The notes beneath the pieces were generated by a model. The model was given only the letters and a program-made list of their open reading frames with translations. It made no database searches and had not been told where the DNA came from. This document shows positions 41,033 to 49,829 of a stretch of DNA of 64,000 bases, in pieces. The position numbers and the translations under genes are program-made. This stretch comes from Enterobacter sp. Ag1 (GTDB taxonomy: Bacteria > Pseudomonadota > Gammaproteobacteria > Enterobacterales > Enterobacteriaceae): contig AKXM01000005.1 in the NCBI GenBank assembly GCA_000277545.1, positions 124,001 through 188,000 of the forward strand. The letters run 5' to 3'. How positions within the stretch are numbered: the stretch's first letter is position 1; each line of letters opens with the position of its first letter.

Positions 41033-42352
41033 ATGGCGACGATATGGGATGTGCTGGGCATTGAGCCTACAAGAGATGAAAGCGAAATTCGTCGGGCTTA
41101 TGCCCGGGAGCTAAAGCTACGGCGGCCGGACAAAGACCCGAAGGGGTTTCAGGCGTTGCGCGAGGCGTTTGATAGCGCCAAACGCTATGCCAGTTCGACG
41201 GTTGTTCTGAACGACGAAGATGAGCATTTCCCGGATAAACCTGAACCTACGCCGATGATGGATTATGTTCGGGAACTGATGCAGGAGCAGACCTCTCAGC
41301 CACAAACACTCTGGAGCAAAAATGAACTCTGGGAACAGGCGCAGTCAGTTTCGACTCTGTTAATCAGGGATGAACTTGAAGGATTGGGGACGCTGCATCG
41401 TTACCTTGATAATGAAATCCCCGATGCACTTGAAGCCCGACACGTGTTTAGCCTGATGCTCGCCGAAGCACTAAGCGAGCAGAAGTGGCTTAACCGCAGC
41501 CTGTTAAATGAAGTCTCTGCGGTGATGGACTGGCAGATTGACAGCTACCGCTCATCTCAACTTCTTGACTGGCTGGTACATGCCCTCGAACAGCAGATTG
41601 CGATAACTAACCGGGAGAACTACTGGCAGTATCTGGCCAGGCAATATGGAGGCAATCGTTATGCTCAGTTGAAATGGCGACTGCTGACGGAAAAAGGGAT
41701 GGCGATTCCAGGGTGGGTAAGGCTGGTTCCCGATCTGCTGTCGCAGCTGGCGAAGCAGGTGGGGGAATTACGCCAGCAGTCGCCCGCATTGTTGGAGCGC
41801 CTTAATCCTTCACTCCTTGAGGTGCTGCAAAAACCAACCCTGGCCCTAAGCTGGGGAGCCATCATTGCCGTAGTTTTCTGGGGGTATACGGCCTGGCTAA
41901 CGGGCCATGAGTCACCGAAAGCCGCGTTTCAGTCAGGTGTCATGCTGGCCGTAGTGGCGACTTTTCTCTGGGGATATCCGTTTCTTGAACGCCGATTTAA
42001 ATCCGGAGGAGCGGCAAGCAAATGCGTCCATACTGTTTTCTGGCTGGCATCGTGGCTGCTTCTTGCGATGGCATTTTATAGCGCATGGCGTGGAGCGAGC
42101 GCATGGCAGGGAAAAGATGTCATAACGATGCGGGCGCTGGTTATCCTGCTCTTCCTTGTTATCCCGGTGGGATGGGCGCTTTGGCAAAGACGTGGCGACT
42201 GGCGTAACTTACCTGTCAGGATTGTGGTTGTTGTCCTGATGTTCCCTGTTTTATTTATCCGTCAGCTTCCTCCCCTGGTGAATCTATTGGGCATGATATT
42301 GCTGCCTATGCTTTATGGCATCACCATCGAAATGGTTTACTTCATAAAATAA
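41033..42352 (+). CDS. Membrane J-domain protein (DjlB/DjlC-like), partner of HscC-like Hsp70
   Basis: A 439-residue protein. Its N-terminal ~50 residues form a J-like domain (IWDVLGIEPTRDESEIRRAY, then ARELKLRRPDKDP and GFQALREAFDSAKRY). The canonical HPD tripeptide reads Arg31-Pro32-Asp33. A helical middle region follows, and the last ~170 residues have about six hydrophobic segments (such as ALSWGAIIAVVFWGYTAWL and LLGMILLPMLYGITIEMVYF). It therefore resembles DjlB/DjlC, the membrane co-chaperones encoded with hscC in E. coli. It starts three bases after the Hsp70 stop, so the two are co-translated. The client is unknown. Confidence 0.85.
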   Translation: MATIWDVLGIEPTRDESEIRRAYARELKLRRPDKDPKGFQALREAFDSAKRYASSTVVLNDEDEHFPDKPEPTPMMDYVRELMQEQTSQPQTLWSKNELWEQAQSVSTLLIRDELEGLGTLHRYLDNEIPDALEARHVFSLMLAEALSEQKWLNRSLLNEVSAVMDWQIDSYRSSQLLDWLVHALEQQIAITNRENYWQYLARQYGGNRYAQLKWRLLTEKGMAIPGWVRLVPDLLSQLAKQVGELRQQSPALLERLNPSLLEVLQKPTLALSWGAIIAVVFWGYTAWLTGHESPKAAFQSGVMLAVVATFLWGYPFLERRFKSGGAASKCVHTVFWLASWLLLAMAFYSAWRGASAWQGKDVITMRALVILLFLVIPVGWALWQRRGDWRNLPVRIVVVVLMFPVLFIRQLPPLVNLLGMILLPMLYGITIEMVYFIK

Positions 42353-42355
42353 AAA

Positions 42356-42383
42356 AGCCCCCGGTTTATGCCGGGGGCTTTTG
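42356..42383. terminator. Bidirectional terminator between J-protein gene and DASS transporter
   Basis: The strong stem AGCCCCCGG/CCGGGGGCT has an A6 run before it and a T-tract after it, between convergent genes. Confidence 0.9.
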
Positions 42384-42399
42384 CATCAAACGTTGTGCA

Positions 42400-43911
42400 T
42401 CAGAACATCAGCACCATCCACGGGTAGCTGATAAGCATCAGCGAACAGAGGAAGATAGCGCCAAAGATGGTACCCATTCGCCAGTAATCTTTGGTTGGCA
42501 GGTAGCCGCTGCCGTAGTAAATCGGGCTTGGACCGGTGCCGTAAGGGGTGATGATCCCCATCACGCCGAGTGAAGTCACCATCATCAGGCAGAAGACAGG
42601 CATATTGATACCCGGAATGGATGCGGCGATGGTCAGCGTGGCCGGCAGCAGCGCGGTGGTGTGCGCCGTGGTGCTGGCAAACAGATAGTGCAGCAGGTAG
42701 AACGCCACCAGCAGCATCACCGCCGATACCTGCGGGTCGAAGCCGTGCAGCAGCGCGGCACCTTCTTTACCCAGCCAGGCAATAAAGCCCACGCGAGCGA
42801 GGCCATCGGCCAGCGCCACCAGGGTGGCAAACCAGGCAAAGGTATTCCAGGCCGGTTTATTGCTGATAATGTCGTTCCAGTTCAGCACGCCGGTCCACAG
42901 CATCAGGATAATAACCAGCAGAGCGGCCATGGCAGGCTCAATCCATGCGGCGGCAAAAATCCACATCAGCAGGGCGCTACAGACAAACAGCAGCAGCAGG
43001 ATTTCTTTGCGCGACAGTTTGCCCAGTTTTTCCAGCTCTGCGGCAGCCCATTTCGGCACTTCGTCATTCACCTTTACTTCCGGCGGATAGAACCAATAAG
43101 CCAGCAGCGGCATGGTGAGGATCAGCAGCACGCCCAGCGGCAGGAAGGCCAGGAACCACATGCCCCAGGAGATCTCAAAGCCGATGATGCTTTTCACCAG
43201 CGCCAGCGCCAGCAGGTTCGGTGCCAGCGCGGAGAGGAACATCGAGCTGGTGATACAGGCGGCGCTGATCGCCACCCACATCAGGTAAGAGCCAATTCTG
43301 CGCGAGCTTGGGTCATTGGGCAGAGAGCCATACAGCGGCGGCAGGTTAGCAATAATCGGGTAAATCGTGCCCCCACTGCGCGCGGTGTTAGACGGAGTGA
43401 ACGGGGCGAGAAGCAGGTCGGCGAAGGTGATCGCGTAACCCAGCGTCAGGCTGCGTCGGCCCAGGTATTTCACCAGGATCAGCGCCAGACGGCGGCCAAA
43501 CTGCGTTTTGTCGTAGCCGGCGGCAAACATAAAGGCGCCGAAGATCAGCCAAACGGTGGAGTTGCTAAAGCCGCTGACCGCCCACTGGAAGGACTGGCTC
43601 GCCAGCTTAAATTTAGGGTCTGCCAGCTCGGCCGGGCTAAACAATAGCCACTGGCTGAACAGCGCGATAACCACGATGCCTGTCAGCCCGATAACTGCGC
43701 CTGGTAAGGGTTCGAAGATTAGCCCGACAATCACCCCGACGAAGATGGCGAAGAAGTGCCATGCGTAGGGCTCTAATCCGGCCGGAACCGGAAGCAGTAA
43801 TATAATGATGCTGATAAGGATAGGTAAAAATAGCAATATCAAGCGCTTTTTATTCCCCGCGTCCGGGGGCGATGCTTTCGCTGTCGCGCTTATTGGTGAG
43901 GTGTTAGTCAT
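42400..43911 (-). CDS. DASS-family anion (dicarboxylate) transporter
   Basis: A 503-residue inner-membrane carrier of the divalent anion:sodium symporter family (CitT/TtdT/YbhI-like). These proteins move C4-dicarboxylates, tartrate or citrate by symport or antiport. About 12 membrane helices follow a polar N-terminus of about 20 residues. The two substrate/ion motifs are PFTPSNTARSGGTIYPI in the first half and FASTTAHTTALLPATL in the second, and the C-terminal repeat end has GIITPYGTGPSPIYYGSGY. It is divergent from the fumarate-reductase-like gene across 646 bases, so I infer a role in C4-dicarboxylate (fumarate/succinate or relative) exchange. The exact substrate cannot be read from the sequence. 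Confidence 0.88.
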   Translation of the reverse strand: MTNTSPISATAKASPPDAGNKKRLILLFLPILISIIILLLPVPAGLEPYAWHFFAIFVGVIVGLIFEPLPGAVIGLTGIVVIALFSQWLLFSPAELADPKFKLASQSFQWAVSGFSNSTVWLIFGAFMFAAGYDKTQFGRRLALILVKYLGRRSLTLGYAITFADLLLAPFTPSNTARSGGTIYPIIANLPPLYGSLPNDPSSRRIGSYLMWVAISAACITSSMFLSALAPNLLALALVKSIIGFEISWGMWFLAFLPLGVLLILTMPLLAYWFYPPEVKVNDEVPKWAAAELEKLGKLSRKEILLLLFVCSALLMWIFAAAWIEPAMAALLVIILMLWTGVLNWNDIISNKPAWNTFAWFATLVALADGLARVGFIAWLGKEGAALLHGFDPQVSAVMLLVAFYLLHYLFASTTAHTTALLPATLTIAASIPGINMPVFCLMMVTSLGVMGIITPYGTGPSPIYYGSGYLPTKDYWRMGTIFGAIFLCSLMLISYPWMVLMF

Positions 43912-44557
43912 AGCCTGTGCCTTAAAGTTATCATGATGAATTCGATTAATATTCCCTGCAAAACCTGTTTCCCGACTTTTATTTCCACCTCATCTTTTAT
44001 AGGCAGAATTTTATACATTCATGATAGTTTTTTTAACCGGTGCAAATCTGACCGCCCATCGCACCTGCTCCCTGCCTCCATTTAACCTCATATTTATTGA
44101 GTGATAAGCGATTGTTTCTCGAATCCTTCATCATACTGAAACAATGGGGGATTATCCCTTCTTTTGCGCTCCTGCTGACCGTGTCAGGTATTTGATTTTG
44201 GTTTCTGTATAGCAAAAAGCCAACGATTTTATTTAACTAAAAAAATCCGCTTCATTTATATCCATAGTCTTTAAGCGGTTAAAGATTAAATCGTAACCTG
44301 ATGTAAATAAGCCGCTTCGCTGATTGCCATCGACTATTCAGTAGAAGCAAAGTGATATAAAACCTTTTGTTATTTATGGTTATTATTTGTATTTGCTTTT
44401 TTTAAGGCGTTGACTAACATTCGAAAAATATATTCCGCAAAATTGCCGTTTCTGTTCTCTAATTCAAATTACGTTACTCCCTGATAATTGTGTTGCCTGC
44501 CGGGGCTATTCATTGAGTGCCGGACAATGTCGACCTCACCTGCTGGAATGATAAAGA
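43912..44557. other. Long AT-rich divergent gap between DASS transporter and flavoprotein
   Basis: 646 bases without a credible gene. It is AT-rich compared with both neighbours, with many A/T runs around 44210-44460. I see no strong sigma-70 promoter, no perfect FNR (TTGAT-N4-ATCAA) or CRP site, and no terminator. A 60-codon frame at 44033-44215 (minus) has no ribosome-binding site and unnatural composition. The length suggests promoters and operators for both transcripts, but I cannot place them. Confidence 0.5.
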
Positions 44558-47335
44558 ATGAACTCCAAAACTCCGATCCTGAAGCCACTCACCTTGCCCA
44601 ACGGCGCGGTGCTGAAAAACCGCCTGATCATGGCGCCGATGACCACCTGTACCGGTTTTTACGACGGCAGCGTGCCCAGCGATTTGGTTGAGTATTACCG
44701 CGAACGCGCGGGCACCATCGGCACCGTTATCGTCGAATGCTGCTTTATCGATCCTAAAGGCCCCGCTTTCCCCGGTGCTCTGGCTATCGACAGTGACAAC
44801 AAAATTCCTGGCCTGGCGCGAATTGCCAGCGCGATTAAATCCCGCGGCTCTAAAGCCATTCTGCAGATTTATCACGGCGGCCGAATGGTTGAGCCGGAGC
44901 TGATTGGCGGCAAGAAGCCCGTCGCGCCGAGCGCCATTGCCGCACCGCGTGAAGGGGCCACCACGCCAGAAGCCCTGACCGCCGAAGAAGTGGATGTGAT
45001 GATCACCAAGTTTGGCGATGCCGTGAACCGTGCAATCAAAGCCGGATTCGACGGCGTGGAGATCCACGGCGCAAACACTTACCTGATTCAGCAGTTCTAT
45101 TCGCCAAACTCTAACCAGCGTGACGATAAGTGGGGCGGCAGCCGCGACAACCGCGCCAGGTTCCCGCTGGAAGTGCTCGAAATCACCCACAAAATGGCCA
45201 GCCGCTTCGCCGATGCTTCCTTTATTATCGGCTACCGTTTCTCGCCGGAAGAGATTGAGGTGCCGGGCATCCGCTTCGACGACACCATGTACCTGCTGGA
45301 AAAGCTGGCGGAAAGGGGCGTTGATTACGTGCACTTCTCCGTGGGCTACTTCAAGCGTTTGTCGATTGTCGATACCAAGGATCCGACCATGTTGATCAAC
45401 AAGTATCTGGCGATGCGGTCTGAAACGCTGGCGAAAGTGCCGGTTATCGGGGTGGGTGGGGTCGTTAATCGCACTGATGCCGAAGAAGCGCTGGGCCTCG
45501 GGTACGACCTGATTGCCGTCGGGAAAGCCTGTATTGCCTACCCGGACTGGGCCGATCGCATTTTAAAAAATGAAACGCTGGATCTGTTCATTGACAGCAC
45601 CAAGCGTGAAGAGCTGCTGATCCCTGAGCCGCTGTGGCGCTTCTCGCTGGTCGATGCCATGATCCGCGATACCAGCACCACTGGCCGCAAATACAAAGCC
45701 GGGGTCTTCCAGGAAAAAGTGGAGGCCGAAGCGCTCAAGCTCAAAATCAGCGTCACGCTCGACACTGACCGTATCACCGACATTACTCTGGTGCAGGACG
45801 ATTCGGTGGATGTCGATTTCACCCCAAGTTTCGAAATTTTGCGCTCGCGTATGCTGGTGGCCAACAGCCCGTATGTGGATGCGGTGACCGGGGCAACGGC
45901 ACAAAGTGAGGCCCTGAAGAAAGCGGTCTCCCGCGCGATGACCACCTCCAGCAAAGAACATGTGATTGAAGAAGGCGGCAACCCGGATGCACCTCAAAGC
46001 TACGATGTGGCGGTGATCGGCAGCGGCGGTGCAGGCCTGGCGGCGGCTATTCGTGCTTCCGATGCCGGTGCCCGCGTGGTAATCATCGAGAAGATGCCAA
46101 CCATCGGCGGCAACACCATCAAAGCCTCCGTGGGCATGAACGCCGCGGAAACGCGCTTCCAGGCGATGAAGGGCATCAAAGACAGCAAAGAGCTGTTCTA
46201 CGATGAGACCCTGAAAGGCGGTAAATTCAGAAACAATACCGAGCTGCTGAAAGAGTTCGTCGAGCGCGCGCCAGGCGCCATTGACTGGCTGGCAAGCCTG
46301 GATATCGTCCTGAACGACATTACCATCACCGGCGGGATGAGCATTGACCGTACACACCGCCCGGCAGACCGCTCGGCCGTTGGTGGCTTCCTGATAAGCG
46401 GCCTGGTCAACAACGTCAACCAGCGCAGCATCGACGTACTGCTGGATACCACCGTGGAAGAGATTCTGCATGAAAACGGCGTGGTAACCGGGGTTAAGGT
46501 TGCGAACGAATATAACGAACACCATATTCTGCTGGCGAAAAGCGTGGTTGTGGCTACCGGTGGCTTCAGCGCCAACCGTAAAATGGTGGTTCACTACCGC
46601 CCTGAGCTGAAAGGTTTTGTGACCACCAACCATAAAGGTGCGACCGGGAGCGGTATTGCCCTGCTGGAGAAGATCGGCGCCGGTACGGTGGACATGGATC
46701 AGATCCAGATCCACCCGACCGTGGAGCAAACGACTTCTTATCTGATCTCCGAGTCCATTCGCGGCGGCGGGGCTATTCTGGTCAGTCAGGAAGGGCAGCG
46801 CTTCTTCAATGAGCTGGAAACCCGTGACAAGGTTTCCGCAGAGATTATCGCTCTGCCGGAGAAAAGTGCCTGGATCCTGTTTGATGAGCAGGTACGCCAG
46901 AACAACAAAGCGGCGGATGAATATATTGCCCGTGGGTTTGTGATCAGCGCGCCAACGGCGGAAGAGCTGGCGGTGAAGCTGAATATGGATGCGCACGCGC
47001 TGCAGCAAACGCTGGATCGCTACAACGGCTTTGTGAAGCAGAAAAAGGACGAAGACTTTGGGCGTACCACCGGGATGCGTTTCCCACTGGACACCGGGCC
47101 ATACTACGCGATCCGCATTGCGCCAGGGGTTCACCACACGATGGGCGGTGTCACTATTAACACCAGCGCAGAAGTGGTAACCGAACAGCATCAGGTGATT
47201 CAGGGCGTCTGGGCCGCAGGTGAAGTGGTGGGCGGCATTCACGGTGCAAACCGCATCGGCGGCAACGCCGTCGCCGATATCATCATCTTTGGTACACTTG
47301 CCGGGCAAAACGCGGCAGCACACGCGCTGGCTTAA
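44558..47335 (+). CDS. Three-domain flavoprotein, probable soluble NADH:fumarate reductase
   Basis: A 925-residue fusion. Residues about 1-370 are an old-yellow-enzyme TIM barrel (FMN, NADH-oxidising type: LTLPNGAVLKNRLIMAPMTT, FDGVEIHGANTYLIQQF). Residues about 380-460 are an FMN_bind domain with the ApbE flavinylation motif Thr444-Gly-Ala-Thr447 (DAVTGATAQS). Residues about 480-925 are a FAD-binding flavocytochrome c-type domain (GSGGAG at 488-493). Compared with Shewanella fumarate reductase Fcc3, the catalytic set is kept: His719 (IHPT), Arg756 (ETRDK), His860 (HHTMGG) and Arg899 (GANRIGGN). There is no signal peptide or heme motif, so it should be cytoplasmic. Similar three-domain NADH:fumarate and NADH:acrylate reductases are known in Klebsiella and Vibrio. 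No apbE gene lies nearby. Confidence 0.88.
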   Translation: MNSKTPILKPLTLPNGAVLKNRLIMAPMTTCTGFYDGSVPSDLVEYYRERAGTIGTVIVECCFIDPKGPAFPGALAIDSDNKIPGLARIASAIKSRGSKAILQIYHGGRMVEPELIGGKKPVAPSAIAAPREGATTPEALTAEEVDVMITKFGDAVNRAIKAGFDGVEIHGANTYLIQQFYSPNSNQRDDKWGGSRDNRARFPLEVLEITHKMASRFADASFIIGYRFSPEEIEVPGIRFDDTMYLLEKLAERGVDYVHFSVGYFKRLSIVDTKDPTMLINKYLAMRSETLAKVPVIGVGGVVNRTDAEEALGLGYDLIAVGKACIAYPDWADRILKNETLDLFIDSTKREELLIPEPLWRFSLVDAMIRDTSTTGRKYKAGVFQEKVEAEALKLKISVTLDTDRITDITLVQDDSVDVDFTPSFEILRSRMLVANSPYVDAVTGATAQSEALKKAVSRAMTTSSKEHVIEEGGNPDAPQSYDVAVIGSGGAGLAAAIRASDAGARVVIIEKMPTIGGNTIKASVGMNAAETRFQAMKGIKDSKELFYDETLKGGKFRNNTELLKEFVERAPGAIDWLASLDIVLNDITITGGMSIDRTHRPADRSAVGGFLISGLVNNVNQRSIDVLLDTTVEEILHENGVVTGVKVANEYNEHHILLAKSVVVATGGFSANRKMVVHYRPELKGFVTTNHKGATGSGIALLEKIGAGTVDMDQIQIHPTVEQTTSYLISESIRGGGAILVSQEGQRFFNELETRDKVSAEIIALPEKSAWILFDEQVRQNNKAADEYIARGFVISAPTAEELAVKLNMDAHALQQTLDRYNGFVKQKKDEDFGRTTGMRFPLDTGPYYAIRIAPGVHHTMGGVTINTSAEVVTEQHQVIQGVWAAGEVVGGIHGANRIGGNAVADIIIFGTLAGQNAAAHALA

Positions 47336-47340
47336 GGCGA

Positions 47341-47408
47341 TAAAAAAGCCGGCAGGGTGACCCTGCCGGCTTTCTCAGACCGGGCGTTTATCCGCCCGGT
47401 TTTTTTAT
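47341..47408. terminator. Two consecutive hairpins between flavoprotein and ampG
   Basis: AAAAAAGCCGGCAGGG/CCCTGCCGGCTTT (about 47343-47375) is followed by ACCGGGCG/CGCCCGGT with T7 (about 47380-47407). They are convergent-gene terminators, probably one for each direction. Confidence 0.9.
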
Positions 47409-47413
47409 TCTTA

Positions 47414-48889
47414 TCAGATAAGTGACGTTTTGCGCAGGGCGAGGAAGTCCAGCAGGCCGCCAAACAGAATCCCACCGATGGCGAACAAAGCGCCCCATTC
47501 CAGCAGCTGTAAACCAAATGCCCATTCGGTCAGCCCAAGCGCATTGCTGATAATAACCAGCAGCCACGCCGCCAGTAGCAGGCAGCCAAAGCCCAGAATA
47601 CGCAGCGCCAGGCGGTAAGCCGGAGCAAATTCACTGCGCGTCATGAAGGTTTCGTTTTGCTGGGTGAACTCCAGCGTGCGCTTACAGACCAGTAATAATA
47701 GGATCCCCGGTACAGCGGCGACTACGGAGAACAGGTAGAACGTCGGCCAGCCGTGGGCTTCCACGAACCAGCCGGCAATCGGGCCGACATACACGCGGCC
47801 CACGGCGGAAAGCGCGGAAAGCAGCGCAAACTGGGTGGCTGAGAATGACTTGTTGCACAGCGTCATCAGCAGCGCCACGAAGGCTGCAGTGCCCATGCCG
47901 CCGCAGAGGTTCTCGAAGAACACCGCGCTTGCCATGGTAATCATGTCTTTATCCGTTACCGACAGCAGCCAGTAACCGGCGTTGGACACGCCCTGCAAAA
48001 TGCCGAAGATCAGCAAGGCGCGGAACAGCGTCAGCTTTTGCATCAGCATTCCGCCAAGCAGCGCGCCGAAAATGGTGGCGCACAGCCCCAGCGTTTTATT
48101 CACCACGCCGACTTCACCGGCATCAAAGCCAACGCCACGGATCAGGAACGTGGTGGTCAGGCTCATGGCGAAGGCATCGCCCAGCTTATAAAGCACAATC
48201 AGCAGCAAAATCAGCCAGGCATTGTTGCGGCCAAAGAAGTCACGCAGCGGTTCAACGACGGCGCGCTCCAGGCTTTTAGGGACGGGGACGGCATCTGTAG
48301 GCTCTGGCGCCAAAAGCGTGGCGATAATACAGGGCACAAGCAGGGCTGCCATCAGCCAGTAGGTGGCCTGCCAGCCTAAATAGCGGTCCGCCAGCCAGAG
48401 CGCGAGACCGCCGGAAACCAGCATTGCCAGGCGGTAGCCCAGCACGCTGATGGCTGCACCGGTCCCGCGTTCCTCGGCAGACAGAACGTCAGTTTTCCAG
48501 GCATCAAAGACGATATCCTGGGAGGCAGAACAGAAGGCGATGATCACCGCCAGGGCAGCCATCCAGCGCAGCTGCGAGGAGGGTTCAAGGAACCCCATGG
48601 CGGCGATTGCCACCAACAACAGAATTTGCGTGATTAACAGCCAGCCACGACGACGCCCGAGCAGCGGCGGGGTATAGCGGTCCATTACCGGCGACCAAAG
48701 AAACTTAAAGACGTAGGCCTGGCCCACAAGCGAGAAGAAACCGATGGTTTTCAGGTCGATGTTTTCGACGGTCATCCAGGCCTGAAGCGTACCTGAAGTC
48801 AGGGCTAGAGGCAGGCCGGACGCAAAGCCCAGAATCAGTAAAATGGCTGATTTTGGCTGCTGAAAGATGCGCAGATAATGATTGGACAT
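47414..48889 (-). CDS. ampG: Muropeptide permease AmpG
   Basis: AmpG imports GlcNAc-anhydroMurNAc peptides for cell-wall recycling and so sets AmpC beta-lactamase induction in species that have ampR-ampC. The start at 48889 gives MSNHYLRIFQQPKSAILLILG and 491 residues, equal to E. coli. Membrane segments of the MFS fold are seen throughout, with FLWSPVMDRYTPP, SASQDIVFDAWKTDVL and FFENLCGGMGTAAFVALLM conserved. In E. coli it follows cyoA directly; here 8 kb of accessory genes lie between. Confidence 0.96.
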   Translation of the reverse strand: MSNHYLRIFQQPKSAILLILGFASGLPLALTSGTLQAWMTVENIDLKTIGFFSLVGQAYVFKFLWSPVMDRYTPPLLGRRRGWLLITQILLLVAIAAMGFLEPSSQLRWMAALAVIIAFCSASQDIVFDAWKTDVLSAEERGTGAAISVLGYRLAMLVSGGLALWLADRYLGWQATYWLMAALLVPCIIATLLAPEPTDAVPVPKSLERAVVEPLRDFFGRNNAWLILLLIVLYKLGDAFAMSLTTTFLIRGVGFDAGEVGVVNKTLGLCATIFGALLGGMLMQKLTLFRALLIFGILQGVSNAGYWLLSVTDKDMITMASAVFFENLCGGMGTAAFVALLMTLCNKSFSATQFALLSALSAVGRVYVGPIAGWFVEAHGWPTFYLFSVVAAVPGILLLLVCKRTLEFTQQNETFMTRSEFAPAYRLALRILGFGCLLLAAWLLVIISNALGLTEWAFGLQLLEWGALFAIGGILFGGLLDFLALRKTSLI

Positions 48890-48946
48890 AGGGGAATTGT
48901 ACAAACTCTGTTGTTGGCCCGCGTGAGCAGGCCAACGGGGTAAAAA

Positions 48947-49525
48947 TTAACGAGCGTTCTGCTTAACGAAGTCGTGAACGCTGGTGTCCTGAGCCATATC
49001 CGCAATGGTATCGGTCAGCACGGAGTTAACCGCGTCAGCGATATTTTTATTGGTAGCCTGGAACGCGCCTTCAACGTTATAGCTGGAGCGGTAGTTCTTG
49101 GTCATCTTGTTACCGTTCTTCGCGGTAGCAATGATGGAGATATCCGCTTTAGTGGCGATGTTGTAGCGCACGTTACCCTGGGAAACGTCTGCATACAGCT
49201 GGTTAACGATGATCTGCAGATCAACCGGGCTGTTTGGCCCAATCATATAACCGCGGGCGGTCATCTGTTTCTCCAGCACTTCCTGCAGCAGGAAGCGCAG
49301 ATCGCGGGATGGCGTCAGCGTGACTAGCTGATTGTCGCGGGTCACCTTCGCCAGCGCCTGGCTGGTACGCTGATCGGCACCGTTGATGCTTAGCGTCACG
49401 CCCATCAGGCTTGGATCCTGCTGTGGCAGGGTGATCTTTGGTGACACTTCAATGGTGGTTGGCGGTGTTGCGCAGCTGGCCAGCATAAACATGGCAACCA
49501 GCGGGAAAAGTAATTTTTTTAACAT
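48947..49525 (-). CDS. yajG: YajG lipoprotein
   Basis: A 192-residue lipoprotein of unknown function, the same length as E. coli YajG. The start at 49525 gives MLKKLLFPLVAMFMLASCATPP, with lipobox LASC and lipidation at that Cys. Longer in-frame starts upstream lack homology. The rest is a mixed alpha/beta domain with VSPKITLPQQDPSLMGVTLS and an Asn/Asp-rich middle. It precedes ampG with a 57-base gap and is likely co-transcribed with it. Confidence 0.94.
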   Translation of the reverse strand: MLKKLLFPLVAMFMLASCATPPTTIEVSPKITLPQQDPSLMGVTLSINGADQRTSQALAKVTRDNQLVTLTPSRDLRFLLQEVLEKQMTARGYMIGPNSPVDLQIIVNQLYADVSQGNVRYNIATKADISIIATAKNGNKMTKNYRSSYNVEGAFQATNKNIADAVNSVLTDTIADMAQDTSVHDFVKQNAR

Positions 49526-49775
49526 GTTCGCTTTCTCAATGTACTCAAAGGGCAGGCTGATAAAAATCACGCCATCATAACACTGCGGTCGTGCAGGGGA
49601 AGTGCTTAACGCACGGAATTTCATCGCGTTGCCATTTTTCTGGGCTTCAGCAAAACCTTCTGACACTTTTCATTCGGTTTAGTGCCTTAACCCTATGAAC
49701 GTTCTGATAACCGGGTGAAGAAAGGCCCGAGAAAGTTAAATTTTTGTTGTGTTCAAAGTAAAATCTGGCTAAAAG

Positions 49776-49784
49776 CGGCTAACA
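49776..49784 (+). promoter_or_regulatory. Candidate gearbox-type -10 of bolA
   Basis: CGGCTAACA resembles the bolA gearbox -10 element CGGCTAGTA, about 45 bases before the bolA start. It would give stationary-phase (RpoS) or growth-rate-inverse expression as described for E. coli bolA. Confidence 0.45.
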
Positions 49785-49829
49785 TTTAAAGGGATGAGTG
49801 GCATCTCTACGTTGTCGAGGAGAAAGTTC

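Noticed and set aside
44033-44215. 60-codon minus-strand frame in the DASS-flavoprotein gap
   Set aside because: No ribosome-binding site, no membrane or domain pattern, and an AT-rich region where chance frames are common.
45563-47323. Long antisense reading frame opposite the three-domain flavoprotein
   Set aside because: Mirror of a well-supported gene, no ribosome-binding site or recognisable domain, and biased composition.
39330-47335. Accessory block as an integrative island or prophage
   Set aside because: No integrase, transposase, tRNA end or flanking direct repeats were seen, so it is described only as an inserted block relative to E. coli.
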